This document shows positions 34,628-48,500 of a DNA stretch of 64,000 nucleotides, in pieces. The notes under the pieces were generated by a model. The model ran no database searches. It was given only the letters and a program-made list of their open reading frames with translations, and was not told the DNA's origin. Where the stretch lies: positions 186,001-250,000 of the forward strand of contig JAACJK010000110.1 in assembly GCA_013368325.1 (NCBI GenBank), written 5' to 3'. The position numbers were made by a program, and so were the translations under genes. This DNA is from Ephemerocybe angulata. Taxonomy: Eukaryota; Basidiomycota; Agaricomycetes; Agaricales; Psathyrellaceae. The stretch's first letter is position 1. Each line of letters opens with the position of its first letter.

Positions 34628-36098
34628 TCATGCTGAGGTTGCTGTCATCGTGACTCCTCCTCCAGGTGTGGGTGTTGGAGCCTCCGAAGGCGGTAGGCCG
34701 GGTCTGTCAAAGTCGTTTGGAAGCAGGGGTGCCTTGGAGGTCGGAGGTTCGGGATTTTGAGTGTTTGGGGGAGTGGTGGTGGCAGTGGTTGTAGGAACTT
34801 CAGCCTCATCCGTCAGGAAGGTAGAAGGAAGCATGCGACGCTCTCGCGGCGGGTTCTTTTGAATTGCTTCAGCGATGAGCCTCAATTCTTCTTCTCCTGT
34901 CCACTCCCCGGCGATATCTTTCATGTCTTCAAAGCCTTTGGCCTGTGCCAGCTTGGCACGAAGGGCCGTGGATTCTGCCTTCGTGACGTTAACCCGCTGA
35001 CCCTTGAACTGAGCTACACAGAACTTCGTGAGGCTCCAAACGTGACCAAAGTATTGGCTCTGTAAAAATGTTCAGTTACAAGGAACTACTTGAGGGAAGA
35101 GTGCGAACGTACCAAACGGAAGTAGGCGGGCATGAGCGTCTGCTCGACATCCACCAACGGCGTTTCAGAGAAGCAAGTGGGATTGGACTCAGCTCCACGG
35201 GCAATCATGACTGAACTCGCTCCTGTAATCCGCCGCACACGCTTCGCGTCCTCCCATCCCTGACAGTCCCCATTCTCGATAACCGCAATGCCCTTGCCCA
35301 TCTTCTCCACAAAGTCGACGATCTCCCGCAGGCGTTCGATTGTCGCACGATCCTTCTCCCTCATATTCCGTGTTCGACAGTGGACAGTCAAGGCGCTGAT
35401 GCCAGTGTTGACGATCCTCTCGACGAGCTTGAGGGTATCTTCCTGGCTGGGGAGCAGGCGGATCTTCGCGGTGACCGTGATCTCTGGCGGCATGGCGGCC
35501 CTCAACGCGACGAGGATGGAGCAGAGCAAATCGGGGTTGGTGAGCAGGGCAGCACCCATGCCTGCGTGGGTGGAGAAGGGCTTGGGGCACCCGCAGTTGA
35601 GGTCGATGCCGGCGATATCTTGCTGGACGACTTTCGCAGCTTGGACTGCGAGCTCGGGGTCTGCTGAGCCAAGCTGGAAGATGAGATGGGGCTTTTCGAT
35701 GGGGTGAGTGGTGAAGATGGCACGAGATACACCGTTGTATGAGATGACTCCCGTTACAGCTGAAGGTTGGAGAGATTAAGGTCAAGTAACTGAGAGAGTA
35801 GTAGACGTCGACGTACGATCGACTTCACGTTTTGCGTGCAGCATGGCCTTGTCCACCATCTCGGGTCCCCATACCAGCGTAGCACCATGCTTGAGAGAGA
35901 AAAGTCGCGTCGGCACTGTTCATTGGAATAATTCAGCACATCTCGTCAGTTACTTTCCGAATGCTAATACATACGAGCCCCCGAACGGACCATCGGTGCT
36001 AGGAAAATGCCATTCTTAAAGTCCTCCTTGGTCAAATGGTCGACCTTTTGGCGCTTGACGTTGCGAGGAGATGGAGAGACGGAGCGGGATCGAGACAT
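34628..36098 (-). CDS. DUS2: tRNA-dihydrouridine synthase DUS2
   Basis: Dus2 is an FMN/NADPH enzyme that reduces U20 of cytosolic tRNAs. The start at 36098 gives MSRSRSVSPSPRNVKRQKVD, a basic N-terminus. The TIM-barrel part has NGIFLAPMVRSGARVPTRLF (FMN site), then ATLVWGPEMVDKAML, FQLGSADPELAVQAAKVV and the catalytic-Cys motif DLNCGCPKPFS. It continues with TVTAKIRLL, LTVHCRTRNMREKDRA and VIENGDCQ. The helical domain includes SQYFGHVWSLTKFCV. The C-terminus is a Thr/Pro-rich tail without the double-stranded-RNA-binding domain of animal DUS2, as in yeast Smm1. The HCRTR and GCPK motifs favour Dus2 over Dus1, 3 and 4. The gene is divergent from the F-box gene. Confidence 0.85.
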
Positions 36099-36327
36099 TT
36101 TGAGCAGATTCTTGAAAGTCAGAGTAAAGTCCTTGGCCCACCGCATGTGAGCGTTCAGAGAAAACGGTGACCGAGTCAAGATGATGTTTGCCTGATTTGT
36201 CAAAGCCAAACACAGCCATCATTCTGGTACTTAGCGCCAGCGGGCGCTCTTGCCGTTTATCCGTTCAGCCGTTTCCGATAAACCCAAGCTGATTCAGTAT
36301 GCATCTTGAGAACTCCCCCATCTCCAC

Positions 36328-38079
36328 ATGGCCACCGTCGTGCCCAAGTTTGCAGGGAACCCGAAGGAACATCCTGGCTGCGCTTTTCTCTGCAGCTACG
36401 AACTGCTCACCGACATCTTCCAATATGTGCTTCCGCTAGACCCGACGACACTACGAGCAGATGCGCGGCGGCTGGGGCAGAAAACACTGCTTAATCTCGC
36501 GCTCACATGCAAGGCCTTTGTAGAGCCCGCGCTAAACATCCTGTGGTTTCATCTGGAGAGCCCCCTACAGATATTCCACTTGCTTCCAAACGCCAGAATG
36601 GTGAACGGTGCTCATGTGAGTTACTCATCTTCCTCTGTGACAACTGAATTTGTCCGTCTTATTCTTATACTCTAGGTGTTCCATGGCAGCATCCCACCCG
36701 GCAGCCCTTTCCGCACTTACGCGGCTCGCGTTCGATCCATTGATTTTGCATGCTCAGGCTCGACGATGAACTTGAAGGCCTCTTCACACCTCTACCTATC
36801 GCTGCTCCAGGAGCTCGAAGGGCAATCCATCTTCCCTTCCCTCAAAAGCGCGACTCTTACATACCAGACAAATACAACTGATGACTTCCTTCCCCTACCC
36901 CTCATCCTATGTCCTTCAGTAGAGGCGATATCCCTCCACGGCCCAGGTCTTCGCAATTCCCTATTCACACACTACTGCCTTCCGATGATCGCCCAGAAGC
37001 TACCCTCTCTGCGGCGCTTTACGATGGATAGCACTGGCGAAGTGACGGGCGACGCTGCGCTCCTCCCCGTTCGAATGCTTCCCAAGCTGGAGATGCTCAA
37101 CATCGTGCTTCCCCGGGCAACGGGGACCATTACTCCCAACATGCTATACGAAACTATCGCGGTCCTCCCGGCGTTAAAATCGCTGACCCTTGACCTTCAT
37201 TTCCCGAACGACGAAGTCACAGACTCCCTTTTCCAGAAGTCCTCGGCCGACCTCGATCTATCGCACAAGTTCCAGTCGGTACACCTGGTCACTCGACGCC
37301 GGGGAGGCCATCTTTGCGGATGCCTCCCCCGGTTCCTCCTCGAGAAAGCCACACAGCTAACCATCGCTCTTCCAACCTCCCTCCGCACCGCATCGCAAGA
37401 CTACTTTGCTCCCCTTGCCAAGGCCCTCGAAGTAACGACAGCCATGCATACCCTCAATGTCACAGGAGCCGGACTAGTCATCCAACACAGCGACGTCCTC
37501 CTACCCATCCTCAAAAAACTTCCTCTCCTCCACACACTAAACATCGACGTCAATATCGCAACACTCTTTCCTCCAACCCCACTATCCACCTTTATCACGG
37601 GTGCCTTCAACAGACCAGAAGCAACTTCACTCAAAACGTTATCTCTCTACTCCCCGCGGTGCGCCCTGGACATCTACTCGGGCATCACCCTCGACACTCT
37701 GATCGCCATCGCGAAAGAGGCCACCGGGCTTGAACACCTCTCGGTAGGCCTGAAGCCGCTCTTTGCGCAGCAACGGATGAACGGAAAGAGCCTTGCGTCC
37801 TGGCTCGCCCTCCTCCAAACAGCCGGTACATCACGGAGCACCCTTCGGACCTTGATCGTATTCGATGGGAGCGATGTAAGAGGTCCGTTGACCGTCCAGG
37901 AGGCGGATGACTTGGCGCAGGCGTTGGATCTTATGTTTCCCCTTCTTCGAGAAATTAGGCCGTATGAGGGCAGGGGTGTGGTGGACGAGTATTGGAGGGA
38001 TAGATGGTCTCGTATTGAGCGTCTTCGTCGTATGTATCAGGCGGCTAGACTACATGGCTGGAGCGTTGGGGTCCCGTAG
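36328..38079 (+). CDS. F-box-like protein with leucine-rich C-terminal region
   Basis: F-box proteins are substrate receptors of SCF ubiquitin ligases. The start at 36328 is MATVVPKFAGNPKEHPGCAF. The F-box-like segment is LCSYELLTDIFQYVLPL, then LLNLALTCKAFVEPALNILW, with the conserved hydrophobic and Trp positions. The rest (about 450 residues) is leucine-rich, with spaced motifs such as LPSLRRFTMD, PKLEMLNIVL, LPALKSLTLDL, LPLLHTLNIDV and GLEHLSVGL, consistent with degenerate LRRs. There are two exons with one intron (36616-36675). Such genes are expanded in agaricomycetes, so the target cannot be guessed. The start lies 229 bp from the divergent DUS2 start. Confidence 0.72.
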
Positions 38080-38435
38080 CACGACACGAGAAAGCACAAG
38101 TGCAATCTTGGTCGATTAATCGAGTCGGCCCCAGAAATGAGAGACTAATGAACCCTGCTCTATGTATCCCTTCTATATCTCAAGCTCCAACCAAAGATAA
38201 GTACAGGCAACTTGAACGTATGCTTTGGATCAACATAATTAGCCGGGCACATCGTGATCGGGCATGGGAAATAGACGCGCGCGGCGACACGATGCAGCGC
38301 GGAAGTGCCACGTTCACTAGTTTCTCCGCACGACGTCAACGTCAACCACACCCTCCTTACTCCAATCAAGCTTTATCCGCTGCTCCCACTCTCCTTCATA
38401 CACTTTAAGCTCTACACAGGCTAGAACAACTCAAA
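38080..38435. other. Intergenic: F-box gene to RAMP4
   Basis: 356 bp; pyrimidine-rich before the RAMP4 ATG, which is common for fungal promoters. Nothing else seen. Confidence 0.5.
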
Positions 38436-38889
38436 ATGGTGCGTAGCTGGGCTGGACTCAGTCGAGAAAGTCGGAATAAATGAACTGATTGAACGACGCT
38501 ACTACTATTGACGCTCCATGCATGGCTTTCCTCCCAACCCTTCACGACACCATCATCCCTCCCTATAACCACATACACCCGCGCGAACAATGACAATGAA
38601 ATCTACGATGAACAACACATGAACCTTCCAGCCCACCGAATTCGAGATGCGAAGACGGAACGAGAAGTTCGCCAAGGACGTGCGGGAGGGCAAGAAGGCG
38701 ACACACACATCGCGAGCGGCAAAGCTCGCGCACAGGAGCCCAATCAGCGCTTGGGCATTGGGCATCGTTCTCTTCGTCATCTTCGGAGGAGGTACGTAGC
38801 AGCTACACTCGTCGCAGCGTGCCAAGAGGCTGAGATAGACTCTCAATTCTACAGTGATATTCGAATTGGCGCGCATTATCTTCCTATAG
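38436..38889 (+). CDS. RAMP4/SERP1 (Ysy6-like) ER membrane protein
   Basis: RAMP4 is a small tail-anchored protein bound to the Sec61 translocon that stabilises membrane proteins under ER stress. Three exons: 38436-38438 (only the ATG), 38632-38791 and 38855-38889. They give exactly 65 codons plus a stop. The protein reads MPTEFEMRRRNEKFAKDV, then Lys/Arg-rich THTSRAAKLAHRSPIS, then one membrane helix (WALGIVLFVIFGGVIFELA) ending at IIFL. Size, the R-R-R-N-x-K-F motif and the C-terminal anchor all fit Pfam RAMP4. The single-codon first exon is unusual but gives the only in-frame start: the nearby ATG at 38620 is out of frame. Confidence 0.85.
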
Positions 38890-39106
38890 ACCAGGGCTGC
38901 GCGACTATCTCTCCTTTCATTGCCGGAAGAAACTCCTGCAACTTGCTTTCTCATTGTATCCCTATGTTATGATGATACCTGTACCTGCTCCTCAAATACC
39001 AAAATCAATCTTCTCCACCCAAGAGCCTCGTGCCTTCCGACATTCATAAGCAAAACAAACCGACAGATCTCATTAACGGACTTCACACAAATCCAATCCA
39101 AGCAAT

Positions 39107-40906
<1,800 letters not shown>

Positions 40907-41386
40907 TTTAACGGTCCCAAGCCTCAATCACGCGAATTCGCCCTTTCGAGGACGGGGCAGTGGAGATGGGATAAAAGAACAAGTGAGTTCAGGTTAAAAG
41001 AGCTCGGCGTTCAAACGCGTCGCGACACTGAAGACTGTTCTCACGGTTCGACACTCAGGACTTTCGGTACGATGATGCGACCCCGCAAGCCGAACTTTGT
41101 ATGGGTGTAAGGAAGAGATTACAGGGGTATGCGAATCGTAGCACCGAGCAAGGGCGCAACTACTGTCGTTCTAATCAAACCGGATATTATTGACCTTACT
41201 TCAAGGGAGCCGGTCACCAGATACAGCGGGGAATCGGTGACCGGTACGCTGGCTCAGCGAGTGGATGGATGCACGGAGAGCGGAAGCGGTCTGGTCTATA
41301 GAAATAACAAATGCAACAAGGCCTGCACGAACAGCGGTGTTGCAGCGAGAGCGTTGGTTGGTAGAAAGAGGGTGGATGGTATTAAA
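40907..41386. other. Intergenic: HAT2-type gene to ATP synthase subunit e
   Basis: 480 bp. A plus-strand frame at 41129-41455 overlaps the subunit e 3' end and has no coding features. Nothing supportable. Confidence 0.45.
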
Positions 41387-41819
41387 TTAGTCCCAGGTCG
41401 CGAGAAGCTTCTCCAGGTCGAAGTTAGGGTTCTCGGGGTCTGTCACGATGGCTGACGAGGCGATGAAACGGGGGATGCGAGGAAAGGGTGGTAAGGATGC
41501 CCGTTAGTGCACTGTACGGAGAGGGAGTAGATGTGGGGACTCACAGGAAAGTGCCTCATTCTTCCTCTTCCACGCAGCCTTCGCCTCCTGGATCAATTTT
41601 TCCCGGTGGTGTATTGCGTGCTCGACTTTGTGCTGGTTGGCCGTTGCCTGCAGAGTTCGGTGGTGGTACCAGCCATAGAGGATCCCGGAGAAGAGGGCGC
41701 TGTACCGCACAACCTAGAGACGCGAGAACAGCAGGTCCGGATTAGATACACGAACAGCGCGACCCCTAACGCAGCAGGCCTTGGTCGGGTAGACGCACGT
41801 TGACTGTTGAGGAAACCAT
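41387..41819 (-). CDS. Mitochondrial ATP synthase subunit e
   Basis: Subunit e (yeast Atp21/Tim11) sits in the F1Fo membrane part and drives dimerisation and cristae shape. Exons 41819-41799, 41713-41545 and 41451-41387 give exactly 84 codons plus stop. The protein starts MVSSTVNVVRYSALFSGILY; the membrane helix carries the dimerisation motif GILYG (GxxxG), followed by WYHHRTLQ. A charged helix follows (EHAIHHREKLIQEAKAAWKR) and the end is FDLEKLLATWD. The order (short N-terminus, GxxxG helix, coiled coil) and size match the family. Confidence 0.85.
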
Positions 41820-42355
41820 GGCAAATGTCCTTCACGCTCGACCAGTAATGTCAGCTCTAAGGTCGGGAGTAGGGAGTCCGGGGATGAGGACTGTATTGAA
41901 CCGATAAGTCATGTCGTCTGGGGTATAGAAACGGTTACTGACCTGGATTTTAGGGAGTGAGTGCGAGCGTGAGCGGCTTGCCACCGTGACGGAGAAATTC
42001 GGTAGACGATTATGTCAGCATACTCATGATAACCTGAGCTGATCCCATCAACTACCCTCCTTCTCCCTATCCTCTACCAATTTGTCGCAACATCGAGGAT
42101 AACCAGATATTGTGCAACCACCCACTTGGACCGGGAATAAACTCCCTCACACCCAACGAAGGTTCCCCGGAGTCCAAAGGCTAAAAGTGCAGCCCTTTTC
42201 GAAGTGGCTGCTCCGTGAAGCCCATGCATGGGTGGAAACACTTTGGCAGCACTTGATACTTAGGAAATGTTATGACGTCTCTTCTTCATATAAAAATATA
42301 GCTGAGGAGTCCTCGAAGCTTTCCCCACCCCACCTACACTCATCTGTCGATTGGT
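41820..42355. promoter_or_regulatory. Divergent promoter region, subunit e / GFA protein
   Basis: 536 bp between divergent starts. Near the GFA gene are a CRE-like TGACGT (42273-42278) and a TATA box TATAAAAATA (42289-42298), 58 nt before its ATG. The TATA and CRE could make that gene stress-responsive; this is inference. Confidence 0.5.
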
Positions 42356-42880
42356 ATGGCCAACGATGACCTTGTCTTCACTGGAGGCTGCCTCTGTGGT
42401 GCCGCTCGATTCCAAGTAAAAGGACCCCCAATCCGCGCAGCCTACTGCCACTGCACCCTCTGCCAACGGCAACACTGTGAGGCCACGCCATTCTCCTCAC
42501 CAGCACCTTACATCTCAACTCACATCCCGTCTTGAACAGCTGCGGCGTTCGTCCACACGGTCCACTGGGACGCTTCCGCCTTTAACTGGGGCTTATTTCT
42601 TCCAGAAGAGATTCTGGACTCATATGCAACACCACAGAAGCCTTGGAAAATGAGCTGGCGCTGCAAGACTTGTGGTGTCGGTATTGCCAACGAGAACACG
42701 AAGAAAAGGAAATGGGCTATATGGGGGACCTTGTTCGACCGCGGCGAGGACGGGAAGATAAAGAATTGGGAAGTGATGAAACCTACTTCTCATTGGTTCT
42801 ACGACACGCGAATTCTCGATGTCAATGACGACTTGAGCAAGTGGTTGGCCTACGAGGACGAGTCGGAGAGGCTTGGATGA
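42356..42880 (+). CDS. GFA-domain (CENP-V/GFA) zinc protein
   Basis: GFA-fold proteins bind zinc through Cys pairs; the founding member aids glutathione-formaldehyde adduct formation, but most fungal ones are uncharacterised. Two exons (42356-42476, 42540-42880) give 153 codons plus stop. Zinc ligands are seen as GGCLCGAARF near residue 10, AYCHCTLCQRQ near 30 and the later pair in WRCKTCGVGIA, the standard CxC / CxxC / CxxC set. The C-terminal half, with WEVMKPTSHWFYDTRI and DDLSKW, is the usual fungal form. Substrate unknown. Confidence 0.82.
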
Positions 42881-43621
42881 TTTGAACCCAGAGTTGCCAA
42901 TGTAAACTTTTGCTTAATCACTTAAAGGTCAAATAATCAGGATACTAATAATCAGCACCGCGTTTTTATCCCTACATATGCATTGGGAGAGTGTAGGAGC
43001 AGGTTATGTTTCGAAGAAGTGGAATGTAGCCTCAGTGTCAAAATTAAGCGCCGAACCGTTTGGGAGGGACACAGGTTAACTCTGACGAAAGAGTAAGCAC
43101 CCCGTCCCGCATCCTCTTGCCTTTACCGCGTGTTTTAAAAGAAATCATACATACCTTCTCTTGAGTCTTCAGTGTAGTGCCCTTTCTGCCTTCCTTAAAA
43201 GGACTGAGCGGACCCAGAGGGAAGGTACTACGCCACATACTACTATTTGCCCTCTTTACCATTAGTTCACTCGAGGCCTAACAGAACGTTCTCAGAGTGG
43301 GGCTAAGGCTGGACGAGGTCTTTTCCATGGTTGCTTATGTGCCTATACAGTAACTGGTTGACGAGCAACAAAGCTTCTCGAAAGCGGGGAAGGTGATTTG
43401 ATGTCGAGTCCGTTACGGTTGTCGACCACGATGGCATGTCCCATTTTGTATAGGCTCTGTGTGATAGCCGTTTGGAAGGATCACATTTAAAGAGGAATAG
43501 ACTCCCTTGCGCACCTCTGTGACCCACCGACTTCCACGAACAGCCGCCTTCGCCATCGGCCCCGGACTGGCCTTGCTCGATCTCTTCGCAAATACAATAC
43601 ACGCAAACACCGCTCGCCGCT
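42881..43621. other. Intergenic: GFA gene to Ies4-like gene
   Basis: 741 bp. A minus-strand frame at 43044-43262 (72 codons) shows no family feature. No tRNA or repeat seen. Confidence 0.45.
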
Positions 43622-45244
43622 ATGGCATCAATGTTTCGCGCTTCACCCTGGGTGACGTACCAACACCCGGATATCCCAGAAGTCCCTGCGCCAGGCCCCG
43701 GCGGCTCAACAATGACTATGGACGTGGACATCGACATGGATGCGCCCCAGATCTCCACCCTGCGAGAGGAAGCAACGCCCCCGCCAACCAAGAAGTCTGG
43801 TTCCCCGCGAAAACCCAAGACGCCCAAGTTGAAGGTCTCGCCGCCTGAAGCCTCGGGTTCCCTGCAATGGAGACTTGAAACCAACGTACGCAAGACGAAG
43901 AAAGCATCAGGGACAGGCGCGGGCCAGGACGAGGAGGAGGACCAGCTTATCGACGACGACGAAGGCGCGGGTAGCAGCGCGTTGCCGCCTCCTTCTTCCG
44001 CACCGCTCACGGCAACGTCGATCCTGTCTGTCGAATCAACTCCGAAGAAGAAGACGGCTACGAAGAGAAAATCGAAGAAGGACTTGAAGCAGGACCCTGA
44101 TGGTCCAAGTCTGAAGAAGCAGGCGACCGAGAGCGCAGTCTCAGGCACCTCCCAACAATCGACCGGTGCGTGGAACACCCATCGCTTGTTTTCGTACATT
44201 CATCATGTCGAACGTGCGCATTGACCCTCCTTCCCCGTCCCATGAATCCACAGGTACCCCGGAGTCTGCCTCGACCTCGCAGATATTGGTAGAAGGTGAT
44301 CCAGCGCCAGGCCCGGTGAAGTTGACGCTGTCGTCAAATTGGAAGAAGAAGCTTGCCACCCCGCGCGTCACTACGAAGGCGCCACGAGCATCAACTCGAG
44401 GGAGAGGGAGAGGCAAAGCTAGGTCCGTGTCCTTCTCTGTTGATAGATGGTCGCCGAGCTTATGTTTCTATGACAGGAACCAGGCCACGAGTGCCCTACT
44501 AACCCATGCTGCATTGGTCATACAAGACGATGCCGCCACGAGTGAAGGTGAGGTTCCTTGCCTTACGAAAATGTTCGCGTGCTGACGAGGTTGATAGCTG
44601 GCTACACAGGGACGGCTCCTTCGTCTCCAGGTACAGCACCCATTGACCTTGCAGATGTCCATGAAGGTGGCACTCCCGACCCCGACAACATAACTGTCGC
44701 CCCATCCTCCCCGCCACCGGCCACAATTGCCCTCCCGGCAGACGAACCGCCACCCAACCTCGAAGGCATACCTATCCCACAGTACCCTCTCCCTTCCAAA
44801 CCATTCCCCGTACAACCCCCAATCAAGATCACGAACGGTTACGCGCCGCCAATGACCCTCGACAAGTCGAAGAAGCAAGTGCGGCACTGGCGTACGGCGA
44901 ATAGGGAGATTCGGGGTATTGCTGGTGGGAGGTGGTTCGCGAAAACATGGGTGGGGGAGAAGGAGTCTGAGTATGCGGCGGTGAACGGCGTGGAAGAAAA
45001 ACCTGGAGTTCTTGGAAGATTGGGAAGCGGCGGGTCAGCGTCTGCTCCAGTTGGGAAAGGGCGGGGGAAAGGCTCGAAGGCGGCGTCGGCCGTTGGATCT
45101 GTAGTTCCATCGCGCGCTGGTTCACCTGGACACCCTGACGGGGCGGTGACTGCTCCTAGACCACAGACGAAGATGAGGATATTGCAGTTAGCGCCGGCCA
45201 TGTCTGAGAATGGCGACTCTGACATGGCGCCTCCGGACTCATAG
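43622..45244 (+). CDS. Disordered nuclear protein, possibly INO80 subunit Ies4-like
   Basis: The start at 43622 is MASMFRASPWVTYQHPDIPE. Exons run 43622-44163, 44253-44420, 44477-44547 and 44597-45244. The protein is mostly disordered: Pro-, Ser- and Thr-rich, with Lys-rich stretches (KKKTATKRKSKKDLK) that look like nuclear localisation signals. A short conserved-looking block is PGPVKLTLSSNWKKKLATPR. A second one is SKKQVRHWRTANREIRGIAGGRWFAKTW, given here as its key residues W, R-x-I and G-x-x-W. This second block resembles the Ies4 pattern of a basic Trp-containing strand followed by a Gly-x-x-Trp turn. I hold the Ies4 call loosely; a generic chromatin-associated disordered protein is the alternative. 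Confidence 0.45.
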
Positions 45245-45555
45245 TCGCGACGCGCTCGGCTTTTCTTTTTTGATATCTTTTGTTTTATGGCTTTGCTGTG
45301 TACCACCTCGCTCCTCCAGTGTACTGTTATCGTATTTAATGCAACTAGCATACTATTCCCCTCGTGTAACATCTAACCTCCACGTCGCCGTTGCTCCCTG
45401 CACTGGTTAATGCCCATTAGATAGGGGCGTGAATTGCCTGAATGGGTACGTGTCAGGATGTCCAGATCAACGTTGACGCAGTTTGGTTGGGACCACGACG
45501 ATCACAGCTCTCTCCCAACGCCCACTCGAATCTCTGACCCTGAGGAATACGGACG
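45245..45555. other. Intergenic: Ies4-like gene to DOP1
   Basis: 311 bp between two plus-strand genes. Nothing specific seen. Confidence 0.5.
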
Positions 45556-48500
45556 ATGTCCAGTGCGCCTTCGGTTTCAGGCGTTGAAGTAGCTGGAACC
45601 GCAGTGAAGAAAGGCTCTGCATGGATCACCGCGAAGGCTAGCGAGCGAAGTACGTTGTGCGGACGCTCTTCCGCTGCTTTACCCAATACCGTTGTTGCTA
45701 ATTTGTATGGGCCCACTTCGGCGCTTGACTAATTTGTGCAGGCCTTATACAAGCTTATTCCTCCGATCCAAAGTTTAAGAAGTATGTGCAGCAAGTGGAC
45801 AAATGCTTAAATACGTTCGACGATGTGCACGAGTGGGCGGACTGCATCGCGTTCCTGAAGCAGCTCCTAAAGGTAGCTAGTTAATGCATTCCTAGTCAAG
45901 ATATAATACTAACTGTATGTGTAGACATTCCAAACTTACTCGCAGTTCAAGGAGATCCCGAAGAAGCTTATTGTCGCGAAACGGCTTTCGCAATGCCTAA
46001 ACCCAGCCCTGCCCACCGGCGTTCACCAACGCGCTTTGGAAGTCTACATCCACATCCTCTCACTGCTCGGGGTGCGTATAAATATAGCATTCCTAGGCCT
46101 CTGTGCAGGATTGACCACTAGTATAGCCCGAAGGCCTGAAACGCGACCTCCCACTATGGTCCTCGGGCCTCTTCCCCTTCTTCGAATACTCCGCCACATC
46201 CGTGAAACCCACTCTGCTCAACATCTACGAAACGCACTATCTGCCCCTCCAAGGCGCCTTACGACCTATCATGAAATCGTTTACTCTCGCACTACTGCCC
46301 GGACTCGAAGAAGAGACAGGGGAGTTCTTCGAGAAAGTCGTCGGCCTGCTGGACAAGCTCTCCACATCAGCGTCACTCTCGTTCTTCTTCCAGAATATAT
46401 GGCTCGTGATGTTGACGACGCCCTCAGCACGCGGAACGTCGCTGAACTATCTCTCTCGTCGACTGCCGCGTCTCAATCCAGACGAAGGTGCGTCGCAGTG
46501 CCCTGGCTGCGGTCGCTAGAAGCTCTGGCGCCCGCCCTGGTACAATGCTAAGCTTACTGACTATACTTCTGCGGTTTGATAGATATCACGGAGATCGTGG
46601 GGAAGGATATCGGGCTTATGATTCGTGCCTTCGCAGCGGCGCTGGAAGATGAGAATTTGTTGGTCCGCCGTGGCGCGCTTGATCTCCTATTGCAGGCTAT
46701 CAGGGTGGACAGCACCGCCATTCGTAAGGCGCATGTGGAGGATAGAGCTATCATCATGCGGGCTGCAGTGGGTGTCGTGCTGAGGAGGGATATATCTCTG
46801 AATCGAAGGCTGTATTCATGGTTATTGGGACCTGAGGAGCGGCCGGAGAATCCTATTGGATTTTATAAGGAGCATGCACTTGGGCTGCTATATTCCACAC
46901 TCAAGGTGCGATGGCACATTTTTGAGTTTGGTTGGGATGCTAACCGCGATTTTCTAGAATGAGATGTTCTCTCCGTCTGGAGAGTACGCGGAGTCACGGC
47001 CTTTCAAAATCTTCATCTCGTTGCTGGACAAATGGGAGATTGGGAGTCCCCTTGCAGACATCTTAGTTTACGACGCGTTCAAAGCTATCAAGTCGCTTAT
47101 GGAAGCTCATTCTACGGATAGTGGTGAAGACGTGTGTGCATTCAGTCGTTTTCGCCCTGGTGCATCACTAACGAATCATTGGCAAATATAGCTCATGATG
47201 ACCGCCAGCACGCTGTACGAAGCGTTGGAGCCTGAGATTCTATGGAAGCCATTGCTTTCGAAGATCTTCAAAGAGATGTCTGGAGATGGCTCCCAAACAG
47301 AGGCTATCGACCTAGCTTTATTCATTCTCGATACCTTCTCACACGACGAGGAAATCCAAGCAAACCACTTCCCAACTATTATTGCTGCCCTCCTGGACCT
47401 TCTTGATGTACGCAGCCCATCTAATGTGTGTTTGAAGCCGTCTTACCCCTGACAGATTCAACTGCAAACGACCCCATCGCTATCTACAAGTCCAGCCACC
47501 CTTCGTTGTCTCGTTCTCCTAGAAGAGATTCTCAAGTATACCCCTCACCTCGGACTCGTGGACCGGACGGCCATTAATCCACCAAATACCCAGAAAGAGG
47601 AAGCGCGCGAAACTCAAAGACCATACCTCTTCGCCTGCTCTTTCTATGAGATCGAGGACTTTGAACCAGTTCCAGCATCGTCGCAGCCGGCCTCGACAGC
47701 CAATGCGCCGTTTACGACGGCTTTCAACAATCTGTTTTCGCTCAGTACACGCACAGCCCGTATGTTGGCAAGTCCAGGACCCCATGGTGGTGCTGTAAGA
47801 GAAGGCTTGTCGAGGATTTTAACTTTGTGCGAGAGGCTGCTTGGCCGGTTGTCGATATCGCTACAGGTTGCGTGGGATCCTTCGGCTTGGATGAATACGC
47901 TATTACAGACATTTGAATACGAGGTACGTTCAATAGCTTCCATACCGCTTATTCATGGATTTATTCCTCCTGCAGTCGGTTACCTTCACCGTGGTAGACC
48001 GTGTCGTTACTCTGGTAGCTGCCCTCAGCCGCTCTCAGCTCCTCGAGCCCCGCCTCGACATCAATAACCGGACGTCAATGCGGAAGATGGTCACCAAACT
48101 CCTGCAGTACCTTAAGACGGATACCACTGCGTACCATGCGCGTGCCGTCCATCTTATCTGTTCTTTGGAGACGAGCACGCCTGATTCGCATGTGGAGTCT
48201 GTCATCGCGCAAACAATGGCTTCACCTGAATCGCGGAATGTGGCTGAGGCGTATGAAGCGTTTGGCATCCTCTGGAGGCTTTCAGGTTGGTGTTGCTTTT
48301 GGGCGCTAGGAAGCTCGAGGCTGACACCTTTTTCAGAGGATAGTATGGTCCCAGGATTCAGGTTTCGAGTGCCTTTGATGATCGTCCTTGAGACGCTAAA
48401 GAGCAACGACCCTGGATTGTATCGAATTGGAGAGACTTGGATGCGATGCAGTTTGAAGTCGTATCTCAGGTGCGTCAATAACGTGATGCTTGTAAGGATT

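Noticed and set aside
43303..44199. 298-codon minus-strand frame over the Ies4-like gene
   Set aside because: The plus strand has coherent exons and a basic, disordered nuclear-type protein. The minus frame is a Ser/Gly-rich mirror without family features.
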